Shown: one piece after another, positions 11,924 to 24,566 of the stretch
How positions within the stretch are numbered: position 1 is the first letter of the stretch
Layout of the letters: every line of letters starts with the position of its first letter
NCBI GenBank assembly: GCA_963971305.1
Contig: OZ020303.1
Span: 42,272,106-42,336,105, forward strand
Length of the DNA stretch: 64,000 nucleotides
Direction: 5' to 3'
Origin: Arcuatula senhousia
Lineage: Eukaryota; Mollusca; Bivalvia; Mytilida; Mytilidae
The notes under the pieces: model-generated
Told to the model about the DNA's origin: nothing
The model's database searches: none
What the model saw: only the letters and a program-made list of their open reading frames with translations
Made by a program: the position numbers and the translations under genes

Positions 11924-14900
11924 AACAAGAGGCTCCCAGGAGCCTGAATCGCTCACCTGACATATGTGCCTGAAGTAAAGGTTATTAGGCAAAATCTATT
12001 TGACATTGAAAGGGTCATAAGTTAAATAAGGGGGTCATCTGACAATATGGTGGATCTTAAGGTGCTGATCACTTTTGATCTCAATCAAAATACAAAAATC
12101 TGTCACCCTTTCTGAGTTATTTGCCAAAAAATGCAATTTAACCCAATATTCTATTTGTAGCCACAGCGGCCATGTTTTACAACCAATTGAAAATCCCCAC
12201 ATCAGTTCTATACACCTAATACTAATATACAACAATACCAAGTTTGTTTCCAATAGGACTTGAAGTGTCAGAGGACTTAACGTTTTCAATGTAATGAGGA
12301 AATGCTGTTAAAATGCTCAATTTTGACATTCTAAGGGCAATAACTCCTCAAAGGAAAGGTCCTTCAACGTTGACCCTCTAACATATTTTGTAGATCGTGA
12401 TGTGCTTAACAATATGCAGTTTAAATTTCTCAAATATCTTGTATAGTTTTCAAGATATTGAGCTAAACAGAGGCAAAATTTGCAAAAAATCAACAAAAAG
12501 GGCAATAACTCTTACATGTTGTTGGATTTTCTTCAAAATTTCAGGGCTGGTAGATCTTGAGGTGCTGATCATTTTTGTTCCCAATCAAAATTTAAAAATC
12601 TGTCACTGTTTTTGAATTATTTGCAAAAAACTGCTATTAAACCTTATGTTCTATTTTTAGCCACAGCGGTCATGTTTTACGACCAATCAAAAATCCCCAC
12701 ATCAGTTCTATACACCTAATGATAATAAACAACTATACCCAGTTTGGTTCAAATTGGACTTAAAGTGTCAGAGGAGTTAACGTTTTCAATGTAATGAGGA
12801 AATGCTGTTAAAATGCTCAATTTTAAGGTTCTAAGGGCAATAACTCCCAAAAGAAAAGGTCCTATAACGTTGACCCAATTACATATTTTGTAGATCTTGA
12901 TGTGCTTTACAATATGCAATTTAAATTTCTCAAATATCTAGTATAGTTTTCAAGATATTGAGTTAAACAGGTGCAATAAAAAGCTTCGCCGAGCGCAGCA
13001 TGATACGACCACAACATGTTGAACCCTGTACGTTTTAGGCCTAATATGGATAGTCTAATGCTCTGGACACATGCAGCCCATGGTGGACTGACAAAGGTTT
13101 TTGACACATGCTTCTCTGATGGACTTTCGACCCAGGGGTAAAAATATAAACTTTGAATGTTGTATTCTACTCTTTAAAAGAAAAATGTTTGGAGAAAAAA
13201 TTAAAAATCAAACCAGATTTTTTTTTTAATTATGATTACAGCCCCCAAAATTTTATTCTTAAATTTAGAATCGCTACCTGACAAGAATAAATATGAAAAA
13301 AAAATTTCGAAATCGGACCACAAATAAGAAAAGTTTCGATTTTGGCCCCTAATTACCTAATAGGGGGAAAAGGGGGGTCGCAAAAATTAATTCTTAATTT
13401 TGTATCCACTATTTGACAAGAAAAAACATGCAAAAAAAAATTTCAAAATCGGACCAGAAATAAAAAAGTTACGATTTTGGCCCCTTTTGGTCCCTAATAA
13501 CGTAACAGTAAAAAAAGGGGACACAAAAATATATCTGCTACTTGACAAGAATAAACTTGCAAAAAAAATTGTCAAAATCGGACAAGAATTAAAAAAGTTT
13601 CGATTTTGGCCCCTTTTGGCCCCTTATTACGAAACAGGTGAAAAACGGGTGGGGGTCGCAGCAATAAATTCTCAAATTTGGATTCGCTACTTGACAAAAA
13701 TAAACTTGCAAAAAAAATGTTCAAAAAACAAACCAGAAATAAAAAAGTTTTGATTACGGCCCCTTTTGGCCCCTAATTACAAAACAAGTGAAAAAAGGGA
13801 TGGTCGCAAAAAATAATTCTCAAATTGGGATTCGCTACCTGACAAGAATAAACTTGCAAAAAAAAAATTTCAAAATCTGACCACAAATAAAAAAGTTTCG
13901 ATTTTGGCCCCATTTGGCCCCTAATTACTTAATAGGGGGAAAAAGGGAGGGTCGCAAAAATTAATTCTCAATTTTGTATCCGCTATTTGACAAGAACAAA
14001 CATGCAAAAAAAAATTTCAAAATCGGACCACAAATATTTTTTTTTTCATTTTGGCCCCTTTTGGCCACAACGGAGAAAAAGGGGGCGCAAAAATTCATCA
14101 TGTTCATTCTTTTATTGTAAGAAACATTCTTGACAAATTTCACATCAATAGGCCAACTAGGACCAAAGTTATGGTGGAAACAAGTAAAATACTTGAATTT
14201 TTTGCCCCTTTTGGGCCCCTAATTTCAAAACAAAAAAAGGGGGACCCCCAAAATCAATCCCATTCATCCTTGTATGGTAAAGAACATCACTGTCAAATTT
14301 CATAGCAATCGGATAACTAGAACTAAAGTTATTGTGGAAACAAACAAAAAAGCAGTAATTTTGGCCCTTTTTTGGCCCCTAATTTCTAAACGAAAAATGG
14401 GGGGACCCCCAAAATCAATCCCATTCATCCTTTTATGGTAAGGAACATCATTGTCAAGTTTCATAGCAATTGGATAATTGGAACTAAAGTTATTGTGGAA
14501 ACACTAAAAAGTTAACAGACGACGACGACAGCATCATACCATAATACGTCCGCAAATTTTTTGCGGTCGTATAAAAATTGCAAAATAAAAACACAAAAAG
14601 GGCAGTTACTCCTACATGGGTTGTTGGATTTTCTTCAAATTTCAAAGGTAGGTAGATCTTGAGGTGCTGATCACTTTTACCAAGCCAGAATTTTCATATC
14701 TGTAGCCGTTTTTGAGTTATTTGCAAAAACTGCATTTTACCCCTATGTTCTATTTTTAGCCACAGTGGCCATGTTTTACAACGAATCAAAGATCCCCACA
14801 TCAGTTCTAAGCACCGAAAGCTAATGAAAAACCATACCAAGTTTGGTTGCAATTGGACTTATGGTGTCAGAGGAGTTAACGTTTTAAAAAGTTTACGGAC

Positions 14901-14973
14901 GATGGAGGGACGGACGATGGACGCCAAGTGATGACAATAGCTGACATGACCCTTCGGGTCAGGTGAGCTAAAA
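11924..14973 (+). mobile_element. Tandem-core element 'B', interrupted by nested element 'C'
   Basis: Begins with a GGCTCCCAGGAGCC hairpin and GCTCACCTGACAT. Ends with a GTTTACGGACGATGG tract, the GACCCTTCGGGTC hairpin and CAGGTGAGCT, which is inverted relative to the start. Between are three diverged ~490-bp modules (from about 12,055, 12,550 and 14,650). Each has GGTGCTGATCA, AGCCACAG(C/T)GG(C/T)CATGTTTTAC and CCCCACATCAGTTCTA. The third is split from the second by element C. No ORF of note. Confidence 0.65.
12976..14573 (+). mobile_element. Nested tandem-core element 'C'
   Basis: Inserted in an A/T-rich spot of element B, shown by comparing the interrupted module with the intact one near 12,470. 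Starts near AAAAGCTTCGCCGAGCGCAG and CATGATACGACC. Ends with GCATCATACCATAATACG and a CCGCAAATTTTTTGCGG hairpin followed by TCGTATA. The core is about eight ~140-150-bp units built around GGTCGCAAAAATTAATTC, AAAATCGGACCA and GATTTTGGCCCCTTTTGGCC, ending in (GAC)n before the hairpin. Confidence 0.65.
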
Positions 14974-17900
14974 AGGTAATCAGAGACCATGTCCAAAAAA
15001 TGCATCTTGCAACTTACATATTCTTTTGTTAAACAGGAGCAGGTAAGTGACATACCATGATATAGAACTCCATGCTGAAGCTGATTACCAAATAGTAAAA
15101 GGCTGTGATAAGTAGTTCTTGAGAAAAGGACTAGAGCCACGAACCCCCATATTTGGCCCTGTTAATACTCAAATATGAAAATTGGTTTGTTTTACACCAA
15201 AATTTGTGTATGCATAGCTGGATGTCTGTGTTTAAAGAGAAAAGATTTGATTATGGTATATAAATAAATTTTCAAGTACCCCAACCCTTCAAAAATAGCC
15301 TAAATCAGTGATTTTTCACTTTTTGGCCAAACTGACTTGTTTTTCAGTCACAATTTTGTGATTTTCTATGTGGCGCCACCCCTCGCCCATCAAAATTTTT
15401 GTTGAAATATGAAGAAAACGACAGCATCATACCATAATACGTCCGCAAATTTTTTGCGGTCGTATAAAAATTGCAAAAAAAAACACAAAAAGGGCAGTTA
15501 CTCCTACATGGGTTGTTGGATTTTCTTCAAATTTCAAAGGTAGGTAGATCTTGAGGTGCTGATCACTTTTACCAAGCCAGAATTTTCATATCTGTAGCCG
15601 TTTTTCAGTTATTTGCAAAAAACTGCATTTTACCCCTATGTTCTATTTTTAGCCACAGTGGCCATGTTTTACAACGAATCAAAGATCCCCACATCAGTTC
15701 TAAGCACCGAAAGCTAATGAAAAACCATACCAAGTTTGGTTGCAATTGGACTTATGGTGTCAGAGGAGTTAACGTTTTAAAAAGTTTACGGACGATGGTG
15801 GGACGGACGATGGACGCCAAGTGATGACAATAGCTGACATGACCCTTTGGGTCAGGTGAGCTAAAAAGGTAATCAGAGACCATGTCCAAATAATGCATCT
15901 TGCAACTTACATATTCTTTTGTTAAACAGGAGTAGGTAAGTGACATACCATGATATAGAACTCCATGCTGAAGCTGAATACCAAATAGTAAGAGGCCGTG
16001 ATAAGTAGTTCTTGAGAAAAGGACTAGAGCCACGAACCCCCATATTTGGCCCTGTTAATACTCAAATATGAAAATTGGTTTGTTTTACACCAAAATTTGT
16101 GTATGCATAGCTGGATGTCTGTGTTTAAAGAGAAAAGATTTGATTATGGTATATAAATAAATTTTCAAGTACCCCAACCCTTCAAAAATAGCCTAAATCA
16201 GTGATTTTTCACTTTTTGGCCAAACTGACTTGTTTTTCAGTCACAATTTTGTGATTTTCTATGTGGCGCCACCCCTCGCCCATCGAAATTTTTGTTGAAA
16301 TATGAAGAAAACGACAGCATCATACCATAATACGTCCGCAATTTTTTTGCGGTCGTATAAAAATTGCAAAAAAAAACACAAAAAGGGCAGTTTCTCCTAC
16401 ATGGGTTGTTGGATTTTCTTCAAATTTCAAAGGTAGGTAGATCTTGAGGTGCTGATCACTTTTACCAAGCCAGAATTTTGATATCTGTAGCCGTTTTTGA
16501 GTTATTTGCAAAAAACTGCATTTTACCCCTATGTTCTATTTTTAGCCACAGTGGCCATGTTTTACAACGAATCAAAAATCCCCACATCGGTTCTAAGCAC
16601 CGAAAGCTAATGAAAAACCATACCAAGTTTGGTTGCAATTGGACTTATGGTGTCAGAGGAGTTAACGTTTTAAAAAGTTTACGGACGATGGAGGGACGGA
16701 CGATGGACGCCAAGTGATGACAATAGCTGACATGACCCTTCGGGTCAGGTGAGCTAAAAAGGTAATCAGAGACCATGTCCAAAAAATGCATCTTGCAACT
16801 TACATATTCTTTTGTTAAACAGGAGTAGGTAAGTGACACACCATGATATAGAACTCCATGCTGAAGCTGAATACCAAATAGTAAGAGGCTGTGATAAGTA
16901 GTTCTTGAGAAAAGGACTAGAGCCACGAACCCCCATATTTGGCCCTGTTAATACTCAAATATGAAAATTGGTTTGTTTTACACCAAAATTTGTGTATGCA
17001 TAGCTGGATGTCTGTGTTTAAAGAGAAAAGATTTGATTATGGTATATAAATAAATTTTCAAGTACCCCAACCCTTCAAAAATAGCCTAAATCAGTGATTT
17101 TTCACTTTTTGGCCAAACTGACTTGTTTTTCAGTCACAATTTTGTGATTTTCTATGTGGCGCCACCCCTCACCCATCGAAATTTTTGTTGAAATATGAAG
17201 AAAACGACAGCATCATACCATAATACGTCCGCAATTTTTTTTGCGGTCGTATAAAAATTGCAAAAAAAAACACAAAAAGGGCAGTTACTCCTACATGGGT
17301 TGTTGGATTTTCTTCAAATTTCAAAGGTAGGTAGATCTTGAGGTGCTGATCACTTTTACCAAGCCAGAATTTTGATATCTGTAGCCGTTTTTCAGTTATT
17401 TGCAAAAAACTGCATTTTACCCCTATGTTCTATTTTTAGCCACAGTGGCCATGTTTTACAACGAATCAAAAATCCCCACATCAGTTCTAAGCACCGAAAG
17501 CTAATGAAAAACCATACCAAGTTTGGTTGCAATTGGACTTATGGTGTCAGAGGAGTTAACGTTTTAAAAAGTTTACGGACGATGGTGGGACGGACGATGG
17601 ACGCCAAGTGATGACAATAGCTGACATGACCCTTTGGGTCAGGTGACCTAAAAAGGTAATCAGAGACCATGTCCAAAAAATGCATCTTGCAACTTACATA
17701 TTCTTTTGTTAAACAGGAGTAGGTAAGTGACATACCATGATATAGAACTCCATGCTGAAGCTGAATACCAAATAGTAAGAGGCTGTGATAAGTAGTTCTT
17801 GAGAAAAGGACTAGAGCCACGAACCCCCATATTTGGCCCTGTTAATACTCAAATATGAAAATTGGTTTGTTTTACACCAAAATTTGTGTATGCATAGCTG

Positions 17901-20900
17901 GATGTCTGTGTTTAAAGAGAAAAGATTTGATTATGGTATATAAATAAATTTTCAAGTACCCCAACCCTTCAAAAATAGCCTAAATCAGTGATTTTTCACT
18001 TTTTGGCCAAACTGACTTGTTTTTCAGTCACAATTTTGTGATTTTCTATGTGGCGCCACCCCTCGCCCATCGAAATTTTTGTTTAAATATGAAGAAAACG
18101 ACAGCATCATACCATAATACGTCCGCAATTTTTTTGCGGTCTTATAAAAATTGCAAAAACAAGTGTGGCCACTAAAAGTATGTCTCGCCTGCCGGCACCA
18201 TCACTGAAATCAACTACCTAAGCTTCCATTTCTTGATATAAATACAAAAAGTGAATGTATGCCTAATAACAGATGCCTAGTTATTATACTATTCAAGCAA
18301 TCCATTGTCCACACAAGAATTACAAAAAGTTTTCTGTCTGAAAAAAAGACCTAAGTTCACAGAGTCACTGGAGCGTAAAAATGGGGTCATGGTCACATGG
18401 CATGGTGACAGTTGCATTGTCCATAACCGCAACTGTCTGTTTACCCAATATCAGATGCCTAGCTATTATAACTTTCCAGCAATTCATCATCCACAAAAGT
18501 CTTACAAAAAAGTTTTTCAGCCTGAAAAAGACCTAAGTTCACAGAGTCACTAGAGCGTGAAAATGAGGTCATGGTCACGCAGCATGGTTACAGTTGCGTA
18601 GACCATAACCTAAACTGTCTGTATACCTAATATCAGATGCCTAGCTAATAAACTTTTCCAGCAATTCATCGTCCACAAAAGTCTTACAAAAAAGTTTAAG
18701 GGCCTGAAAAAAGACCTAAGTTCACAAAGTCACTGGAGCGTGAAAATGGGGTCAGGGTCACATGGCATGGTGACAGTTGCGTAGACCATAACCTGAACTG
18801 TCTGTATACCAAATATCAGATGCCTAGCTAATATACTTTTCCAGCAATTCATCGTCCACAAAAGTCTTACAAAAAAGTTTACGGCCTGAAAAAAGACCTA
18901 AGTTTAGAGAGTCACTGGAGCGTGAAAATGGGGTCAGGGTTATACGACATGGTGACAGTTGCGTAGACCATAACCTGAACTGTCTGTATACCAAATATCA
19001 GATGCCTAGCTAATATACTTTTCCAGCAATTCATCGTCCACAAAAGTCTTACAAAAAAGTTTAAGGCCTGAAAAAAGACCTAAGTTCACAAAGTCACTGG
19101 AGCGTGAAAATGGGGTCAGGGTCACATGGCATGGTGACAGTTGCGTAGACCATAACCTGAACTGTCTGTATACCAAATATCAGATGCCTAGCTAATATAC
19201 TTTTCCAGCAATTCATCGTCCACAAAAGTCTTACAAAAAAGTTTAAGGCCTGAAAAAAGACCTAAGTTCACAAAGTCACTGGAGCGTGAAAATGGGGTCA
19301 GGGTCACATGGCATGGTGACAGTTGCTTAGACCATAACCTGAACTGTCTGTATACCAAATATCAGATGCCTAGCTAATATACTTTTCCAGCAATTCATCG
19401 TCCACAAAAGTCTTACAAAAAAGTTTAAGGCCTGAAAAAAGACCTAAGTTCACAAAGTCACTGGAGCGTGAAAATGGGGTCAGGGTCACATGGCATGGTG
19501 ACAGTTGCGTAGACCATAACCTGAACTGTCTGTATACCAAATATCAGATGCCTAGCTAATATACTTTTCCAGCAATTCATCGTCCACAAAAGTCTTACAA
19601 AAAAGTTTAAGGCCTGAAAAAAGACCTAAGTTCACAAAGTCACTGGAGCGTGAAAATGGGGTCAGGGTCACACGGCATGGTGACAGTTGCGTAGACCATA
19701 ACCTGAACTGTCTGTATACCAAATATCAGAAGCCTAGCTAATATACTTTTCCAGCAATTCATCGTCCACAAAAGTCAAACAAAAAAGTTTAAGGCCTGAA
19801 AAAAGACCTAAGTTCACAAAGTCACTGGAGCGTGAAAATGGGGTCAGGGTCACACGGCATGGTGACAGTTGCGTAGACCATAACCTGAACTGTCTGTATA
19901 CCAAATATCAGATGCCTAGCTATTATACTTTTCCAGCAATTCATTGTCCACAAAAGTCTTACAAAAAAGTTTACGCCGCCGCCGTCGCCGCCGCCGTCGC
20001 CGGAAAGTAATACCTATGTCTCGCCTTCCGCGACTATTCGTCGCAGGCGAGACAAAAAAACACAAAAAGGGCAGTTACTCCTACATGGAATGTTGGATTT
20101 TCTTCAAATTTCAAAGGTAGGTAGATCTTGAGGTGCTGATCACTTTTACCTAGCCAGAATTTTGATATCTGTAGCCGTTTTTGAGTTATTTGCAAAAAAC
20201 TGCATTTTACCCCTATGTTCTATTTTTAGCCACAGTGGCCATGTTTTACAACGAATCAAAAATCCCCACATCAGTTCTAAGCACCGAAAGCTAATGAAAA
20301 ACCATACCAAGTTTGGTTGCAATTGGACTTATGGTGTCAGAGGAGTTAACGTTTTAAAAAGTTTACGGACGATGGAGGGACGGACGATGGACGCCAAGTG
20401 ATGACAATAGCTGACATGACCCTTCGGGTCAGGTGAGCTAAAAAGGTAATCAGAGACCATGTCCAAAAAATGCATCTTGCAACTTACATATTCTTTTGTT
20501 AAACAGGAGTAGGTAAGTGACACACCATGATATAGAACTCCATGCTGAAGCTGAATACCAAATAGTAAGAGGCTGTGATAAGTAGTTCTTGAGAAAAGGA
20601 CTAGAGCCACGAACCCCCATATTTGGCCCTGTTAATACTCAAATATGAAAATTGGTTTGTTTTACACCAAAATTTGTGTATGCATAGCTGGATGTCTGTG
20701 TTTAAAGAGAAAAGATTTGATTATGGTATATAAATAAATTTTCAAGTACCCCAACCCTTCAAAAATAGCCTAAATCAGTGATTTTTCACATTTTGGCCAA
20801 ACTGACTTGTTTTTCAGTCACAATTTTGTGATTTTCTATGTGGCGCCACCCCTCGCCCATCAAAATTTTTGTTGAAATATGAAGAAAACGACAGCATCAT

Positions 20901-23570
20901 ACCATAATACGTCCGCAAATTTTTTGCGGTCGTATAAAAATTGCAAAAAAAAAAACACAAAAAGGGCAGTTACTCCTACATGGGTTGTTGGATTTTCTTC
21001 AAATTTCAAAGGTAGGTAGATCTTGAGGTGCTGATCACTTTTACCAAGCCAGAATTTTCATATCTGTAGCCGTTTTTGAGTTATTTGCAAAAAACTGCAT
21101 TTTACCCCTATGTTCTATTTTTAGCCACAGTGGCCATGTTTTACAACGAATCAAAAATCCCCACATCAGTTCTAAGCACCGAAAGCTAATGAAAAACCAT
21201 ACAAAGTTTGGTTGCAATTGGACTTATGGTGTCAGAGGAGTTAACGTTTTAAAAAGTTTACGGACGATGGTGGGACGGACGATGGACGCCAAGTGATGAC
21301 AATAGCTGACATGACCCTTCGGGTCAGGTGAGCTAAAAAGGTAATCAGAGACCATGTCCAAAAAATGCATCTTGCAACTTACATATTCTTTTGTTAAACA
21401 GGAGCAGGTAAGTGACATACCATGATATAGAACTCCATGCTGAAGCTGAATACCAAATAGTAAGAGGCTGTGATAAGTAGTTCTTGAGAAAAGGACTAGA
21501 GCCACGAACCCCCATATTTGGCCCTGTTAATACTCAAATATGAAAATTGGTTTGTTTTACACCAAAATTTGTGTATGCATAGCTGGATGTCTGTGTTTAA
21601 AGAGAAAAGATTTGATTATGGTATATAAATAAATTTTCAAGTACCCCAACCCTTCAAAAATAGCCTAAATCAGTGATTTTTCACTTTTTGGCCAAACTGA
21701 CTTGTTTTTCAGTCACAATTTTGTGATTTTCTATGTGGCGCCACCCCTCACCCATCGAATTTTTTGTTGAAATATGAAGAAAACGACAGCATCATACCAT
21801 AATACGTCCGCAATTTTTTGCGGTCGTATAAAAATTGCAAAAAAAAAACACAAAAAGGGCAGTTACTCCTACATGGGTTGTTGGATTTTCTTCAAATTTC
21901 AAAGGTAGGTAGATCTTGAGGTGCTGATCACTTTTACCAAGCCAGAATTTTGATATCTGTAGCCGTTTTTGAGTTATTTGCAAAAAACTGCATTTTACCC
22001 CTATGTTCTATTTTTAGCCACAGTGGCCATGTTTTACAACGAATCAAAAATCCCCACATCAGTTCTAAGCACCGAAAGCTAATGAAAAACCATACCAAGT
22101 TTGGTTGAAATTGGACTTATGGTGTCAGAGGAGTTAACGTTTTAAAAAGTTTACGGACGATGGTGGGACGGACGATGGACGCCAAGTGATGACAATAGCT
22201 GACATGACCCTTTGGGTCAGGTGACCTAAAAAGGTAATCAGAGACCATGTCCAAAAAATGCATCTTGCAACTTACATATTCTTTTGTTAAACAGGAGTAG
22301 GTAAGTGACATACCATGATATAGAACTCCATGCTGAAGCTGAATACCAAATAGTAAGAGGCTGTGATAAGTAGTTCTTGAGAAAAGGACTAGAGCCACGA
22401 ACCCCCATATTTGGCCCTGTTAATACTCAAATATGAAAATTGGTTTGTTTTACACCAAAATTTGTGTATGCATAGCTGGATGTCTGTGTTTAAAGAGAAA
22501 AGATTTGATTATGGTATATAAATAAATTTTCAAGTACCCCAACCCTTCAAAAATAGCCTAAATCAGTGATTTTTCACTTTTTGGCCAAACTGACTTGTTT
22601 TTCAGTCACAATTTTGTGATTTTCTATGTGGCGCCACCCCTCGCCCATCGAAATTTTTGTTTAAATATGAAGAAAACGACAGCATCATACCATAATACGT
22701 CCGCAATTTTTTTGCGGTCTTATAAAAATTGCAAAAAAAAAACACAAAAAGGGCAGTTACTCCTACATGGAATGTTGGATTTTCTTCAAATTTCAAAGGT
22801 AGGTAGATCTTGAGGTGCTGATCACTTTTACCTAGCCAGAATTTTGATATCTGTAGCCGTTTTTGAGTTATTTGCAAAAAACTGCATTTTACCCCTATGT
22901 TCTATTTTTAGCCACAGTGGCCATGTTTTACAACGAATCAAAAATCCCCACATCAGTTCTAAGCACCGAAAGCTAATGAAAAACCATACCAAGTTTGGTT
23001 GCAATTGGACTTATGGTGTCAGAGGAGTTAACGTTTTAAAAAGTTTACGGACGATGGAGGGACGGACGATGGACGCCAAGTGATGACAATAGCTGACATG
23101 ACCCTTCGGGTCAGGTGAGCTAAAAAGGTAATCAGAGACCATGTCCAAAAAATGCATCTTGCAACTTACATATTCTTTTGTTAAACAGGAGTAGGTAAGT
23201 GACATACCATGATATAGAACTCCATGCTGAAGCTGAATACCAAATAGTAAGAGGCTGTGATAAGTAGTTCTTGAGAAAAGGACTAGAGCCACGAACCCCC
23301 ATATTTGGCCCTGTTAATACTCAAATATGAAAATTGGTTTGTTTTACACCAAAATTTGTGTATGCATAGCTGGATGTCTGTGTTTAAAGAGAAAAGATTT
23401 GATTATGGTATATAAATAAATTTTCAAGTACCCCAACCCTTCAAAAATAGCCTAAATCGGTGATTTTTCACTTTTTGGCCAAACTGACTTGTTTTTCAGT
23501 CACAATTTTGTGATTTTCTATGTGGCGCCACCCCTCGCCCATCAAAATTTTTGTTGAAATATGAAGAAAA
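14526..23570 (+). repeat. Tandem array of eight ~893-bp units
   Basis: Unit starts, marked by CGACAGCATCATACC, fall at 14526, 15419, 16312, 17205, 18099, 20889, 21784 and 22677, giving periods of 893-896 bp once the 1,894-bp insertion in unit 5 is removed. Each unit fuses the 3' end of element C (hairpin and TCGTATA), the 3' module of element B (with GACCC(T)TCGGGTC hairpin and GTCAGGTGA) and about 450 bp of former flanking DNA. The recurrent junction is AAGAAAA|CGACAGC. The array ends where the flank continues as AAGAAAACAATG. Units differ at only a few sites, so expansion is recent. Confidence 0.9.
18160..20053 (-). mobile_element. Tandem-core element 'A', copy 3, inserted in array unit 5
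   Basis: Reverse-orientation copy of the element at 1,227-2,382, with nine ~182-bp core units and both terminal hairpins intact. It splits the poly-A tract of an 893-bp unit: TTGCAAAAA before, AAAAAAACACAAAAAGGG after. Unit 8 carries the uninterrupted TTGC(A)10CACAAAAAGGG, which is an in-window empty site. No unambiguous target duplication can be seen within poly-A. Confidence 0.85.
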
Positions 23571-23660
23571 CAATGTATTTTTAAAATTCAAGCAAAAATA
23601 TTTATGGGCGAGGGATGGCGCCACATAGAAAATCACAAAATTGTGACTGAAAAACAAGTC
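23486..23660. repeat. Imperfect palindrome at the array edge
   Basis: 57-bp arms 23,486-23,542 and 23,604-23,660 are inverted copies with one or two mismatches (GCCACCCCTCGCCC versus GGGCGAGGGATGGC at their inner ends). A second pair of arms lies outside: 23,275-23,312 against 23,864-23,901 (CGTGGCT(T/C)TAGTCC). The left arms belong to the 893-bp unit, the right arms to unique flank, so this is a foldback structure of about 630 bp with a diverged middle. Confidence 0.75.
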
Positions 23661-23904
23661 TTTTTCACCAAAAACCAGGTGGAAAATTGTGAAATTTAGC
23701 TGAAATTAGCATATTTTCAATTTTAGCGTTATTTTATGACGTCGTTTCAATGTCACAAGTACAGAAAACTTTAAATTGATTTTGTTTTGTAACAAGTAAT
23801 CATTCTAGACTACTTGGCCACAAAAACTTATCTAACAAATGAATTTGAAAAAATGGGACCATTTAGGGCCAAATATGAGGGTTCGTGGCTTTAGTCCTTT
23901 TCAC

Positions 23905-24447
23905 TGAGTAAATCAAACATGAGGTTTGTAATATTGCTTCAGTAATAACTCCCTTAAATAGCATTAATTGTTTCAAATAAGTAGTTTCATCATTGAACTA
24001 ATATGATAATGGCATTGCCTAAAATGCTCGCGAAGATACCAAAATAAAATCCTTTCCATGCGAAAGTTAATTTGGGCAGATAAGGACAAGACAATTAAGG
24101 ATGATCTGATAGTATTTCCCACCATTTTTCTGCACGTGCTGACTTTTTTATGACCTCTGAAAATCTGAATGTATGCAGGTCAAAATTTCTTTGATCATAT
24201 TTTGGGTCTCGTGCAATTTTGCAGACTCTGTACGTTAGTGAGCTTCGCTTTGCTTGCATATAAAGGAATGAACTGACAGACACCCAACTTTGTTACTTGG
24301 CATAAAAATGTAGCTTGCTCCAATTCTGATCTTATACAATGACAAATCTTTGCCTGAACCTTAAAATTCAGGTCAAGAAATCTCACAAAAAAAGAATTGA
24401 GGTGATGACAAGTTATAACTTTCAAAGTTCTATAAATTCATAATTGT
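23905..24447. other. Intergenic stretch, nothing recognised
   Basis: Lies between the palindrome and the TRAPPC5 transcript end. Short ORFs occur on the minus strand, but they have no recognisable motif or splice context. No repeat phrase shared with the rest of the window was noticed. Confidence 0.4.
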
Positions 24448-24453
24448 TTTATT
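24448..24453 (-). terminator. Polyadenylation signal of TRAPPC5
   Basis: TTTATT on the plus strand reads AATAAA on the minus strand, about 115 nt downstream of the TRAPPC5 stop codon. It is the first AATAAA seen in that direction. Confidence 0.55.
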
Positions 24454-24566
24454 GCACTCAGACATATCATAAATAAACATTTAAAGCAGTATTTAAAAGG
24501 TGTTTCCTCTTGTTATTTCAATGCGAAGAAGCACAAAGATTAAGGTACAATAAATAAAGTTTAAAT

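Noticed and set aside
18305..20053. CRISPR-like regular repeats
   Set aside because: Units are ~182 bp with no spacer structure, in a eukaryotic transposon with defined ends.
14859..23292. A 93-codon minus-strand ORF repeated in every 893-bp unit
   Set aside because: It spans the joint of element B tail and flank, uses hairpin and ACGG sequence as codons, and is kept only because the units are recent copies. No domain and no splice or start support.
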